From assembly GCF_949628265.1 (NCBI RefSeq), contig NC_088787.1:37064844-37128843 (forward strand): a stretch of DNA of 64,000 bases, written 5' to 3'. The notes under the pieces are model-generated. The model saw only the letters and a program-made list of their open reading frames with translations. It did no database searches and had not been told where the DNA came from. The translations under genes and the position numbers were made by a program. This document shows, piece after piece, positions 42,326-52,736 of the stretch (its first letter is position 1; every line of letters begins with the position of its first letter). Origin of the DNA: Cloeon dipterum. Its lineage: Eukaryota; Arthropoda; Insecta; Ephemeroptera; Baetidae.

Positions 42326-43119
42326 TTGGCTATTTTCGTCCTTTTTACAGTATAGAAGGTGATACGCAAGGGTTGAAACTGCCCCAAAAAGCTTTGCAGG
42401 GCAGATCTGGGGCCCTCACCTCACACGTTCTGGAACAATCTCAGAAAACCGAAGCGGCCGTGAGATACAGGAAATCACCAAGATGGACGAGCTCGCGCAC
42501 TGATCCAACTTCTTAAGCTGATTTTAGCAAAACCAAAGGCTTCTGCCAAGAAACAATTCGAAATTTTGACTAGCGAATTGTTCTTAAACAATCTACGAAG
42601 GTTAAAAACCTCGCAAGTTGCGTAAAATCAGTTGAAACAAAAGGAAATTTGAAAGCAGTAATTGTTGCCGTGTGATCTCACCTGACGCATGCGCAATGTT
42701 ATCAATTTTTTTTGTTAAAAATTAGAGCGGATTGAAGCGCGGCGGGCGCAGTTTAAGGAGGAAATTATGCTGGAGTTCAAAGGAACATGGCAAGTGAAGA
42801 CCACCGCTGCGGCAGGATAGGAGATACGACCGCAATTTGCAGATGGACAGTGTTGACATACTGACCTTCATAAAAATTAATAGTAAGTGTGGATTTTCAA
42901 TTTGTGAAAAATTACCCATACATGAAATGATCACCGTGATTGAAATTTATGGATTTTTCCTATATTATTGTGTTTAAACTTGAAACAATGGTAGCATGAA
43001 AACTGCATATTTTGCATCAAATATGTGTAATTTTTTGTATCAAAATACGAAACACAAGTCAAAAATTATTGCCTTCAAGTGGATTGGACAAAAGAAGATT
43101 ACAAAATTTGTAAATAATT
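42326..43119. other. Leader of the non-LTR element and AT-rich flank
   Basis: 42330-42500 is relatively GC-rich and probably the 5' leader. Beyond it AT-rich sequence has no supported gene, and the minus reading 42934-42722 is not credible. Confidence 0.4.
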
Positions 43120-43121
43120 TA

Positions 43122-45280
43122 CCCGCATAAAAAAATATCGCCTGAGAATGTTCTAAGAATATACCGACTTCGCCCAGGATTAATCTAAAAAATTAATTAT
43201 ATATGAACTTATGATACGGTTTTTCGTGATACTGGATTAATCTGTAGATTAATTTAAGAGAATATCCTTAGAATGTTCCAGGATTATTCTGCCGGGGTTT
43301 GTTTCAAAAAGCTCTAAAGAATGATCCTAGAACATTCTCAGAATATACTTATGGATTAATCTTTGGATTGTTCTAGGATTAATATTTAGCGTATCAAATC
43401 TTAACTTTGGATTATTCTTTGAGGATAATCTAAGAATGTTCTTAGGTGATTCTAATATCATTTTAAGGTTAACATAGATTGTGACAAAAATTATCCCCAA
43501 ATTATTCTTAAAATTACCCTCAGATTGTTCCTAGAATATTTCAAAATCTGTTATTTCTATTACTGCGATATAATTGGGAATTATTTAAATAATAACAAAC
43601 TTATTCAGTTAAATTTTTAAAATTTATTTGTTTTTAATCATATCAGGTACAAAATTTTCTCTCATTCGATGCCAGCACCGCCAATCTTGAAGCCCAAACT
43701 GCAGAACTTAAACGATTGTATCTTTTCCCGTCGTGCAAAACAGCTGCGGACGGCTTGAAGCTAAAAAAAGGGAGCGACTCATAGAAAAAAATAAATAAAA
43801 GCTTTTTTCAATTAGCTGTGCTTGGAAAATGGAAGGTAGAAGTATGTCAAGTTCATGCATAATATTTTTCCATTTTCCAAGCGAAGCCAATTGAATCGTA
43901 ATGTGTAATCAAAATTCTCGAAAGCGTACAAAAAACGCGACCGCGATTTACGTGGAAAAATTACATTTTTCATCACCGATTTACAGTTTCCGCCACCCAA
44001 ACTTATTTATAGGGTTCTAATTAAGAACATTTAGGACTGGAGAAGATCCCATATCAAAATATTGGTGGCGAAAACTGCATAAGTAGCGGCGAAAAGTGTA
44101 ATTTTACAATAAAACCGTTGGATTTCAAAGTTGCGCGATCTGTTCTAATTTCTTTGGACGCTAATCTATAAAATGGGACTTACCCTGTTAACCGCCAGAT
44201 CCAGGCCATCCGTCCAAGTCTGCGGGACGTCCGTGTTGTCCCTTACTGGCGGCGTCCGGCGTCCTGCGTCCGTTAATAACTTTAACTTTGAACGGCGGTT
44301 GACCGTTGACGCGTTGGACAAAGAGAGCGAGGCAGGATTTTGTAAGTCTCTTGCTGCGCTTGCTGCTGCCACCGCCCGTCGCCCCTCCCCCGCTCCACAA
44401 CAGAGGCAGGCAGCAGCAGCAGGCATTCCATGCAAGTGCGTGCATGCATGTGCAGCCGCCGCTACCACGCGCACACTAAAATCGCCCTTTTAACCCTTTT
44501 TTGTCCTTCTGACCATTATTTTCATATTTGCCCGTTTATCGGTAGCATTAAATAAGACTCTTTGTGTTAAGAAATTAATTTATTCAATCGCATTTATGAT
44601 TTTTACCCTTTTTAATCCGGGCAGATTCTTTGAAAAATAAAGGCATCATAATTTTGTATCAGATAATGAAAAAGGTTTAGGTTTTAATATTAAAATATAA
44701 TCCATCGACTTAATTAAAAAATATTTCCTAGAAAAATATTTTTTGTGATATTATTCATATTATTTAACAATATGGCAGTTAATTTTCTGGATTAAATTAT
44801 GTTTCATATTTAATTTTGTTTTTAATTTTAAGAAAAATATCGAAGTTATTCTCTTTTAGGGTTTTTTAAAGAATATTCTTGGAACATTAAAAAAATATTT
44901 TTGGATTAATCTCAGAATGATCCATAGAATAATCTGGGGATATTCTATTAACTATATTCAAATTGCCCCTTTGGGATTATTCTAGGGATATTCTTGTAAA
45001 TTAATCTCTAGATTGACTTTAAAACATTTTAAGGTTAATCTGGATTCATTCTAAGAAAATTCCAAAAATTATTTTTTTAGATTAATCTCAGAATGATCTA
45101 AAGAATAATTTGAGAATATTTTTTTAGATTAATCTCTAGATTGATCTTAAACATTCATAGATTAATCTCAATTAATACAGGATTAATCCAGGATCATTTT
45201 TTCGGATTAATTTTTTCGGGTAAATTTTGATTAATCTAAGATTATTCCGGATATTCCTGGGTTATATTTTTTTATGCGGG
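43122..45280. mobile_element. Foldback/MITE-like element with TA target duplication
   Basis: Left end TTTA|CCCGCATAAAAAAATAT and right end ATATTTTTTTATGCGGG|TATA give a 17-bp perfect terminal inverted repeat flanked by TA. Each arm of about 430 bp is filled with variants of GATTAATCTxAGAATATTC/GGATTATTC. The centre (about 44166-44493) is GC-rich with GTCCGTCC-type repeats and a donor-like GTAAGTC, possibly captured sequence. No transposase is encoded. A TA target and short repeat would fit Tc1/mariner-superfamily mobilisation (inference). Confidence 0.65.
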
Positions 45281-45412
45281 TATATTTACAAAGTAAAACA
45301 AAGTTTAATTCTGTGTTTTTAAATTTAATACTTTATTTGTACTCTCATCAAACTGACTCTATAGTTCATTCGAAATCAACAAACAGCAACTCTGTGCTCA
45401 CACATGGCGAAA

Positions 45413-46890
45413 CTATTCTACAAAGTCATTACAGTCATGAAGATTAATTAGAGTGTGCTTCAGACACAAGAACTTCTTGCACCAGCCACACCTCATGAAA
45501 TGTCTTTCCGAACAAATGTAGCATCGACTGGTTGACATTGGGAACGAGAACGATTTTGGAGTTACGTACCGGTCTCCTCGGCTCGCCACTAATTGTGGTT
45601 TGTGCCATGCATACTGGATCATGTCCTTGTAGCGAGGGGAGCAAAGCTGATGATACGCGAACGAGATCAACTTGATTTGATTATTCCTTTGTTGGATCTG
45701 GAAAAGGTCTTCTGCTCGGAGCGACGTCACCTCGTCCTCCATCGCACGAAGCAGCTTCTTCAGCGGTCCATTGACGTTTACGTCCAAGGGCTGCACATAC
45801 TTTGTGCAGCCCTCGGGGATAAACTCGATGGCAACCTCCGTGCCTCGTCTCCTTGCAACCTGTTGGACAACATCAGCCTGTTTGGTCCAGCCACGCCATT
45901 GGTCGATACAAACGATTCCAGGTTTTCCTGGCTGCAGGTGAGGTGCAAGGCATTTTTCGAACAGCTCTTCCACCTGATTGCCAAGCATTTTCCCACTAGA
46001 TGTGCAAGTTATAAATAAATTGTCAGGGCGGAAGAGCTGCCTGCTGACCAAAGGGCCAAACTGACCTTTAGGTTCGCACAAGATCAGGTAAGCTGGTTCA
46101 AGGAGTTGGCCAGCCAACTGGCATTACAAACTGGCACGAGAGTCGATGAGTGTGTCAGGGAGTGCTTGCTCTGAACCACTTTCACCACCTTTTTAGTACC
46201 TTTGATGGCGAATGATCGTTCAGAATGGAACTCCTTCTGAATGCCTGTGTGATCCAGATTGTAAATTTGATCAGGTTCAACTCCTTCCATTTTGGCTCTC
46301 ACTCGGGCAACATAATCTGCTGCTTTTGCTTTCTCCTCTTCTGCTGACTTCATGGTTTTTTTGGTAACTGTCTCGCTGATTTTTCTGTCGACCATTCGAT
46401 GTTTGGTGGTGAACGACAGCAGCCACGTCTTCCCTGCCTTAAACTTTTCCAAAGAGAGGTCTACGTTTTCCGCAGCTTCTAAAGCCCAGCGCCTGATGTT
46501 GCGCCCTTACACAATGGCGCCAGTTTGATCAGCCTCCATGAATTTTGATCGAACCTCCTCCTCAACGTCGACTAACTTGCTTTGCACCATGGAATTTTCA
46601 TTTTGAATGTCAGACCTCCATAGCCTCAGCTGCCTTTCAGAAGTGATGAACGGGTACTTGATCTTCATGGTGGAAAAGCTCCTCGTGGCTTTTGCTCTGC
46701 TGCCAACCCCTGATTTTGATGGTTTGTCACGATATAGCCAGAAGTTGACAACCTCCTTTTTTTTCCTGAAGCCAAAAACCTTTCTGGATTTAATCTCATC
46801 GCATTCTATTTTTGCAGTTTCGTCGAGCACCCAGTCCCCGTCATCGTCATTGTCATCCTCTGGCCCACAACCAGCTGTGAAGGTAAGCAT
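45413..46890 (-). pseudogene. Pogo/Tigger-like DDE transposase
   Basis: Minus-strand frame from about 46890. The N-terminal region includes a helix-turn-helix-like stretch (FSTMKIKYPFITSERQLRLW) and a CENP-B-type second domain (FKAGKTWLLSFTTKHRMVDRK). The catalytic part has DQIYNLDHTGIQKE (first Asp), GIVCIDQWRGW (second) and IPEGCTKYVQPLDVNVNGPL (third). A Cys/His-rich tail follows (CYICSERHFMRCGWCKKFLC, then CLKHTLINLHDC). One TAA at 46507-46509 and one frame change near 46120 break it. The order matches the DDE_1 family. The zinc-like C-terminal tail is unusual for pogo and may be an addition. Terminal repeats were not located. Confidence 0.7.
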
Positions 46891-47150
46891 AAATTTTTAG
46901 TTCAATTTCAATTATAGATTTGAACTCTTTTTTTTCAATTTTATAAACAACTCTAATCCAACCACAAAATCCTTTGAAAATGATTTTTTTACAATTATTG
47001 TTGTGTACCAAAAAAATGTTTTGATTAAATTTGAATTTGGCCCTGATATATTTTCAGGTGGAAACAGCATCCAGAAGGTGAAAGAGGAATAAAAAGCGCC
47101 TAACAAAGATAAACCTCTAAAGCCGAGTGTGAAGATTTTGTTCTCCGACG
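46891..47150. other. AT-rich spacer
   Basis: Nothing supported between the transposase relic and the mosaic inverted-repeat region. Confidence 0.4.
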
Positions 47151-47916
47151 GCCGCTATTTTTAATTCGTTGAGTGCATTCATCAAGCCCAATTTTATGCT
47201 TCCCTTGGCAGAACTGTACCTTATTAGTGACTCAACCCGTACCCGCTAATTTTATTGCACATTTTAATTAGAGTGCAATAAGGGTTGCAAAAACCCGCAT
47301 TTATAAATGCAGTGCAGCGGTAAAAAACTTTTTAACAAGTTTATTGCAGGCCATGTTTGCGCCTCACAATCAGTTTTAAACAAATTTTTGATAATTATCT
47401 CATGAACTCTACTTATTAAATTGTGAAAGATATATTTTTAAAAATATATATTGGGCAGAAAAGTACAATTTAAAGAAAAAAACTGCACTGCGGAGGAAAT
47501 TTGCGGTTGGAGTAGTCAATATTTTCTTCATGTGCAGAATTTTTCTTTTTTGCGTATAATTTGTTAATTTTAAAATGCAAATAAAAATACTGCAGATATT
47601 AAAATGCATTGAAAATAGAAGAAAAATGTATATCCTTTTTTTGATAACGTGGGTGGGCAATGCAATTAGTTAAAATATCGGATACGAGCGGGTACAGATT
47701 GAGTCACAAGGGCATGGGCATGCCCGGCCAGCAAAAATTGGGCCTGATGAACACACTAGACCTGGACTCGATGTTGAGGGCCCAAGTGCGCCTGCGCACG
47801 CTGTCTAAAAAATTATTTAAAGTATTCTTCTATTTTCAATGCAATGTTTTTATTTGCATTTTAAATTTAACAAATTATACGCTAAAAAGAAAAATATCAG
47901 CACCTGTGGAGGAAAT
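47150..47916. repeat. Mosaic inverted-repeat region
   Basis: Two pairs of inverted segments. TTCATCAAGCCCAATTTTATGC..CAACCCGTACCCGCTAATTTTATT (about 47178-47255) matches the reverse complement of about 47665-47755. The stretch TTTTTCTTTTTTGCGTATAATTTG to TGAAAATAGAAG (about 47538-47625) matches the reverse complement of about 47825-47905. Their order is not that of a simple hairpin, so rearranged copies of a repeat are implied. The right edge meets the retrotransposon tail. Confidence 0.5.
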
Positions 47917-48030
47917 TATTATTATTATTATATTCTTTATTGTCTTTTGGCAAGGTCATACATCAGATTTTGTTACAATTCTAAATATATGCCCCCCAAT
48001 TGCAATGCACACACAAATTACACACAAAAA

Positions 48031-50373
48031 TCATAAATTTTTAACAAATTCCAAGAATTCAACAGAATCGTAAAATTTCTTCAAGTGAAGAAATTCATTC
48101 AAAGCAACAACAAACTTTTCGTATCGCGGCTCATGCCGTAACGAAACTGGCAAAGCATTGTACAACATTGCAGCACTTGAAAATGGATTTTGCTGCGAAA
48201 TCAATAATTTCTGAGGAGCAATATACAATTCAGGCGCGCGGCGCGTTCCATGCCCATGCACGTCCCTGGTCTTTTTAAAGTAGGCGGGGTATTTTTTAAC
48301 AAATTTACATGCCTCGAACAAATAAATTGAAAACACTGGAAGCAGGTTGTACCGCTCAAAAAGTGGTCTCGCAGAACACAGCGGCGTCAAACCCTTCCAG
48401 TACCTCTCGCCCGCCATGGCACGAATCAGCCGCTTCTGGGCCACGAAAACAGTCCGCAGCGCCCCATCGCTTGCTCCCCAGATCACAATACCATATGACA
48501 TAATCGAATTCGCATGAGCATAATAAACATTTAACAAACTTTTTTCATCGACATTCCCCTTCAGGCCATTTAACATCGTCACCGTTGTGTGCAGGCGGCC
48601 ACTAACGTACTGCGCATGGTCATCCCACTTGCAGTCTTGCCGCACGTGGAGCCCCAAAAATTTGGCATGATCTGCACACTGAATTAATTGGCCGGCGAGG
48701 TCTATTTGAGGGGAAACATTCTGCTTTTGCCCGCGGAACTGCACAAGAACCGACTTTGATGCGTTGAGTGTTAAAAAATTAGCTTCGCAAAATTCTTGAA
48801 GCATCTCTGCTGACAACCGGGCGTTTTGATATAATTCTTCGTTAGTTGGGGCGGAAATCAAAGAGGAAGTGTCGTCGGCATAATTCACGGTGAAGCCTAT
48901 CAGAACGTATAACAGCATGTCGCAGACTCCGCCAACAAATAGTGACGGAGACAAAACGCCACCCTGCGGAGTTCCACGCACCACCGAAACCTCCGACGAA
49001 AACACTGTCCTCTCCCACTTGCCGACCCTCTGTGTCATTTTGACCACTTGCGTGCGCCCGGTGAGCGACGATCTCAGCCAGTCAAGCGCAACGCCGCGAA
49101 CGCCATTCAGCTCTAATTTACGCAGCAAAATCGGCACACACACAGTCCCGAAGGCATTTGTCAAATCATAAAATATAGCCAAAATCTTTTGCCGATTCTC
49201 CATCTTTTCATGCAATTTCACAAAAAATTCAAATAATGCAGTTACCGTGCACTTGCCACGGACAAAACCATGCTGACTAATTGGGAGCAAGCCATGCTCC
49301 TCTTGGAAATTAACAAGTCGTATTAGAAAACAATTCTCTAAAATCTTAGAAAATGTTGGCAAGTTGGAAATCGGGCGGTAATTTTTAACATCACGCTTGT
49401 CCCCTTTCTTAAACAAAGGCACAACAACAGCTTTTTTCATCAAATGAGGATAAACGCCAGTTGAAAATGAGCAATTGACTATGTCTGCGAGCGGCGCAGC
49501 AATGTGTTGCGCTACACGCTTTACAAGAAACATGGGAACTTCGTCCCAGCCAGCGGATTTTTTTGGAGGCAAGTGGCGCAGATGATGCAAAATTTCTTGC
49601 GAAGTAACAGGAGACAGAAAGAGCGTTTGAGGCAAAGATTTCATTTGATCTTGTGGCATCTGGAAGTGCGGTGGCAGCGGAACAACAAAGCTCACATTCA
49701 AAGCATTGGCGATATCAATTTTGTCAGTTACATTAACATCATTTATCAACAACTCTGAAATGTCCGGTCTGTCCTTCACCTTGCCGACCGCTTTATTTAT
49801 CAACGACCACGCGGCCGCTGATTTATTCACGGCTGACTCGATGAAGGAGCTGTTTTGCGCGCAAATTTCACGCTGCAATCGCACGTTAAAATCAAATCTC
49901 TTTCGCTTGAACAGCTCCCTGTCAGGGTGCTGCTCAGGAAGAGACCTAACTGCCTTACTTTGCTTTATTAGCTCCCTCCTCGCCTCCTTTACCTCACGCG
50001 ATAACTTCACCTTTTCTCTCTGATTTGCCCGGATCAAAATCTTTTTGAGAGGAAAACACTCTGAAAAAAGACGGTGAAATATCTCCAAGAAATTCTCGTA
50101 TTTCTCATCCACTGAGTCCACGGTGGCAACTTGAATCCAAGTTTGCAACTCTAAGCGGGACGTGAACTCTTCAACGCTCTCATCCGAAAAAATCCGAGCC
50201 TCCATAAATTTATCTAATACTTTTGGCACACCGAGAAGCAAATTGCAAATAACGGTTTCATGATCAGAAAGAATATTAGGCTCAGCGACACATGACAATT
50301 GCTCAAAATCATCTATTTTGGCCAATACAAGATCTATTAATGTGCCTCCAGTTGCACACTTGCGAGTAATCAT
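48031..50373 (-). CDS. ORF2b: end of endonuclease, reverse transcriptase
   Basis: 780 codons. It opens with the last endonuclease motifs (GGTLIDLVLAKIDD and NILSDHETVIC), followed by a helical linker. The reverse transcriptase has KNYRPISNLPTFSKILE, SQHGFVRGKCTVTALFEF, FYDLTNAFGTV, VVRGTPQGGVLSPS, catalytic NYADDTSS and FLGLHVRQDCKWDDH. The C-terminal region has AQKRLIRAMAGERYWKG, ARPLF and a final HLKKFYDSVEFL. Its ATG overlaps the upstream TGA as ATGA, following an A6 run. It is identical in translation to the copy at 54430-56772. ORF2 needs both parts for target-primed reverse transcription. Confidence 0.92.
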   Translation of the reverse strand: MITRKCATGGTLIDLVLAKIDDFEQLSCVAEPNILSDHETVICNLLLGVPKVLDKFMEARIFSDESVEEFTSRLELQTWIQVATVDSVDEKYENFLEIFHRLFSECFPLKKILIRANQREKVKLSREVKEARRELIKQSKAVRSLPEQHPDRELFKRKRFDFNVRLQREICAQNSSFIESAVNKSAAAWSLINKAVGKVKDRPDISELLINDVNVTDKIDIANALNVSFVVPLPPHFQMPQDQMKSLPQTLFLSPVTSQEILHHLRHLPPKKSAGWDEVPMFLVKRVAQHIAAPLADIVNCSFSTGVYPHLMKKAVVVPLFKKGDKRDVKNYRPISNLPTFSKILENCFLIRLVNFQEEHGLLPISQHGFVRGKCTVTALFEFFVKLHEKMENRQKILAIFYDLTNAFGTVCVPILLRKLELNGVRGVALDWLRSSLTGRTQVVKMTQRVGKWERTVFSSEVSVVRGTPQGGVLSPSLFVGGVCDMLLYVLIGFTVNYADDTSSLISAPTNEELYQNARLSAEMLQEFCEANFLTLNASKSVLVQFRGQKQNVSPQIDLAGQLIQCADHAKFLGLHVRQDCKWDDHAQYVSGRLHTTVTMLNGLKGNVDEKSLLNVYYAHANSIMSYGIVIWGASDGALRTVFVAQKRLIRAMAGERYWKGLTPLCSARPLFERYNLLPVFSIYLFEACKFVKKYPAYFKKTRDVHGHGTRRAPELYIAPQKLLISQQNPFSSAAMLYNALPVSLRHEPRYEKFVVALNEFLHLKKFYDSVEFLEFVKNL

Positions 50374-51002
50374 TTTTTATTCAACAGACTCAATCCAAAT
50401 TTGTCGAGTAAACTAATTAATCTCTTTGACTGAGCAGAATCAATAAGCATGTTTATGTTGAAATCACCGCATATAAACCATTTTTTTACTTTAGGCAACT
50501 GGAGGATCTTTTCCAAATTTTGTTCAAGACATGAGAAGAAGCGTGGGAAATCAGAGTTGTTAACTGGATTTGAAGGGCGATATACCAACAAGAAACATAA
50601 TTTTTGACTATTTACATCAAAAGTTATCGCCGCACACTCACAACAAAATTCAAGGCTTACCACCCTGACATTTGCAACATGCAAATCGCGTTTGATCAAA
50701 ATGGCAACTCCACCTCTTTCTCTCTCTCTCCTACCGAAACCAGCAGCCAATTTGTAGTCCAACATTTGTAGACCCTTAACTTCGTTCTCATCTAACCAAG
50801 TCTCACACAAAAGCAATAAACTAGGAGATAGTGTCTCTTTCTGGTTGCGGATAGCGTCTTTGAACAAATTTAGTTTTTTGGCACTTGACAAACCTTGCAC
50901 ATTTAGCAGCCAAAAGGAGAAGTCAAAACTCTTCGCTCTTCGTTCTTCGTGTCTTGCAGAATCGTTTATTGAAAATTTGTTAACGTAGGTGACGAAAAGC
51001 AA
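50370..51002 (-). CDS. ORF2a: APE endonuclease N-terminal part
   Basis: 210 codons with the apurinic endonuclease order: FWLLNVQGLSSAKKL, LLLLCETWL, RRERERGGVAILI, FLLVYRPSNPV and WFICGDFNINML. It ends LLNKK at the AAAAAATGA site. The last catalytic block (SDH) lies in the next frame, so the enzyme is split between two frames. Overlap with ORF1 suggests reinitiation or frameshift for ORF2 expression. A true ATG for ORF2 is not obvious at the start. Confidence 0.88.
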   Translation of the reverse strand: MLFVTYVNKFSINDSARHEERRAKSFDFSFWLLNVQGLSSAKKLNLFKDAIRNQKETLSPSLLLLCETWLDENEVKGLQMLDYKLAAGFGRRERERGGVAILIKRDLHVANVRVVSLEFCCECAAITFDVNSQKLCFLLVYRPSNPVNNSDFPRFFSCLEQNLEKILQLPKVKKWFICGDFNINMLIDSAQSKRLISLLDKFGLSLLNKK

Positions 51003-52696
51003 TCATCATCATCATCACCATCGTCGCCAACATTATTTTCTAACTTCCTCTGACGCCTAACCGACCTGCCGGTGACATTTGGCGTGTCTAGCATGAAAAA
51101 GACGTCATCAGAAGGAGCACAATCTGTCCCATCAGCTTCTGGAGCCGAGGGAGTTAATTGTTCAGAAACGGGCTCACCTGACGAAGAAGGGGTGGCTTGC
51201 GGCGCGCACTGTGGCTGCTCCTTGGTTGAGGGGCCAGGCACCGCCGCCAATCCACCCCAAAACACAGTGACGGCATTTTGGGCGCCGTCACACAGCCCGC
51301 TTCCGGCACTGAGATCAGCAATCGTGCCCTCATCCTTCTGATTGGCAGCGCAGGTAGAGGTATTTTTCCGTGAAGTTGGAAAAGGCAATAGTGAGGCAAA
51401 TGCAGAAAAGATACCAGGTTCAGACGTACCTGTGTCCTTTCGAGCTGTCGCCGCCTCGCCATGGGCGTGCCTCCCTTCTGCCACAGAGGCGCCGGGCAGA
51501 GACGACGACACACTCGAGGCAGAAGTAGCTTTGGTGACCTTTTGGGCGCCACCCTGCCACTCAAGACCATGTAGGTCGTCATCAGCACCACTTTTTAGCT
51601 TCTCAGGCATCAACACGAACATCTGGCTCTCAGCAATTGTTCCATCAAGGGATGAGCATGTAAGAAAGGAGGCGTCAGGCGAGGTCAAAGCAACCTCCAC
51701 AGCCACCGAAGTGACCAACGGAGGTAAATTCAGCTTACCTCTACCCGCTCGAGTGGCCGCCGGCGCGCAGTTGGGTCCGGCCTGCTCCCCTGCCGAGACA
51801 GGAGCGCCGAGCGCAGCCGACTGACCACTCGGAGCGGCAGTCGCTTTGGGGGCCGTACGGGCGCCCCTTTCCCCTCTTCTGGCGCCACCATGGCGGGAGC
51901 GCACCTCACGAGCTCTCTGCGGTGTCTGGAGATAAACAGCGAGGGTAATATCCAGGTCTTTGAACGTCTCCAGCAACCTCTGCTGTGTCCATCGCCAGTG
52001 GACACGGTCAGTTTTTGAAGCGATCCGCACTAGGGCCAACCTCTTGATGCTCTTCTCCTCGCAAAATTCCCTCAGGCTGGATATTGCTTTTGCCAGGTTG
52101 GCCAGGAATACCTCCGGCTGAAAGGCAAATTTGTGAAAGTACCTTTCCTTAGACACCACATTCAGCAGGGTTGTGTCTCCTTTGTGTTGAGGCCGAATGC
52201 ATCCAATTTGGTAGAATTTGTCCTTCATCATGACCGGGCCGTACTCCTCAGCGAAAACTTTGGCGATTCCTTTTGAACGCCTCATGTCCCCTGATACCAC
52301 ATGTGCTTTCCACTTCTCAGCGGCTGTTACCAGGTCGCCGCGGACAATTTCAATTCTGCATTTTCCTCTCGAGTCCTCAAATGCGCTCTTCCGCAGCTGG
52401 AAATACTCTTTTATTAAAGGAGTGAATTCCGTCACCTGCCACTTCGTTGACTTCGTTGGGGAATTTCCATTGTTTGGCGGCCGTGTTAGAGATTTCTCAG
52501 CCCGCACCTGTCTCTTCTCTCCCCTTTCAATTCTCAGCAGCCGATCCTCAACGCTTTTCAAACGTGATAAAAGCTGCCGGCATCGATGGCAATCGAAATT
52601 ATCATCTTTCTCACCGTCCTGGATGCAGGGCGGCTTCCCTTCACTCACAGTCCTGGTCCTGCCCTTCCTGCGTCTATTAAGGTCACTTTTGGTCAT
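50966..52696 (-). CDS. ORF1 with N-terminal coiled coil and macrodomain
   Basis: 576 codons. Residues 36-60 have CHRC and a heptad-like helix (LLSRLKSVEDRLLRIER), probably for self-association. Residues about 113-256 look like a TARG1/OARD1-type macrodomain: CRIEIVRGDLVTAAEKWKAH, then SKGIAKVFAEEYG, LLNVVSKERYFHKF, LREFCEEKSIKRLALVRIAS, KTDRVHW and DITLAVYL. The Lys of the VSKE(R) block (183) and Asp of TDRVxW (230), at the positions of catalytic Lys and Asp in TARG1, are present. The glycine-rich ribose loop is altered (RRSKGIA, RIASKTD). The rest is Ala/Pro/Ser-rich and disordered, with an acidic end. A role in RNP function, ADP-ribose recognition or host ADP-ribosylation is inference. Confidence 0.75.
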   Translation of the reverse strand: MTKSDLNRRRKGRTRTVSEGKPPCIQDGEKDDNFDCHRCRQLLSRLKSVEDRLLRIERGEKRQVRAEKSLTRPPNNGNSPTKSTKWQVTEFTPLIKEYFQLRKSAFEDSRGKCRIEIVRGDLVTAAEKWKAHVVSGDMRRSKGIAKVFAEEYGPVMMKDKFYQIGCIRPQHKGDTTLLNVVSKERYFHKFAFQPEVFLANLAKAISSLREFCEEKSIKRLALVRIASKTDRVHWRWTQQRLLETFKDLDITLAVYLQTPQRAREVRSRHGGARRGERGARTAPKATAAPSGQSAALGAPVSAGEQAGPNCAPAATRAGRGKLNLPPLVTSVAVEVALTSPDASFLTCSSLDGTIAESQMFVLMPEKLKSGADDDLHGLEWQGGAQKVTKATSASSVSSSLPGASVAEGRHAHGEAATARKDTGTSEPGIFSAFASLLPFPTSRKNTSTCAANQKDEGTIADLSAGSGLCDGAQNAVTVFWGGLAAVPGPSTKEQPQCAPQATPSSSGEPVSEQLTPSAPEADGTDCAPSDDVFFMLDTPNVTGRSVRRQRKLENNVGDDGDDDDDCFSSPTLTNFQ

Positions 52697-52736
52697 TTTC
52701 GCTTAGCGAAGACCAACTTTTTGGCGAAAAATCGAG

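Larger units (their letters stand above)
37540..42500 (-). mobile_element. Non-LTR retrotransposon with macrodomain-like ORF1
   Basis: The minus-strand element has a 3' tail (TTTGAA)n at about 37548-37568, an intact ORF2 (40649-37776), an ORF1 (42325-40655) and an apparent GC-rich 5' leader to about 42500. ORF1 stops at TAA 40655-40657, five bases before the ORF2 ATG. It belongs to the Jockey/I-like group (inference from motif wording) and differs in sequence from the family at 48-57 kb. Confidence 0.85.
47917..52735 (-). mobile_element. Non-LTR retrotransposon, copy A, full length
   Basis: The minus-strand element has ORF1 (52696-50966), ORF2 in two frames (51002-50370 and 50373-48031) and an (AAT)n tail at 47917-47935. 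Its 5' end lies at about 52735, directly against satellite sequence. ORF1 and ORF2 overlap by about 37 nt. It is the fuller of two near-identical copies. Confidence 0.92.

Noticed and set aside
44166..44493. GC-rich ORFs on both strands within the foldback element
   Set aside because: Low-complexity Ala/Pro composition and no domain; kept only as the unusual core of the element.
51072..51824. Plus-strand ORFs antisense to ORF1
   Set aside because: Shadows in GC-rich disordered ORF1 sequence; the mirrored shadows recur in copy B.
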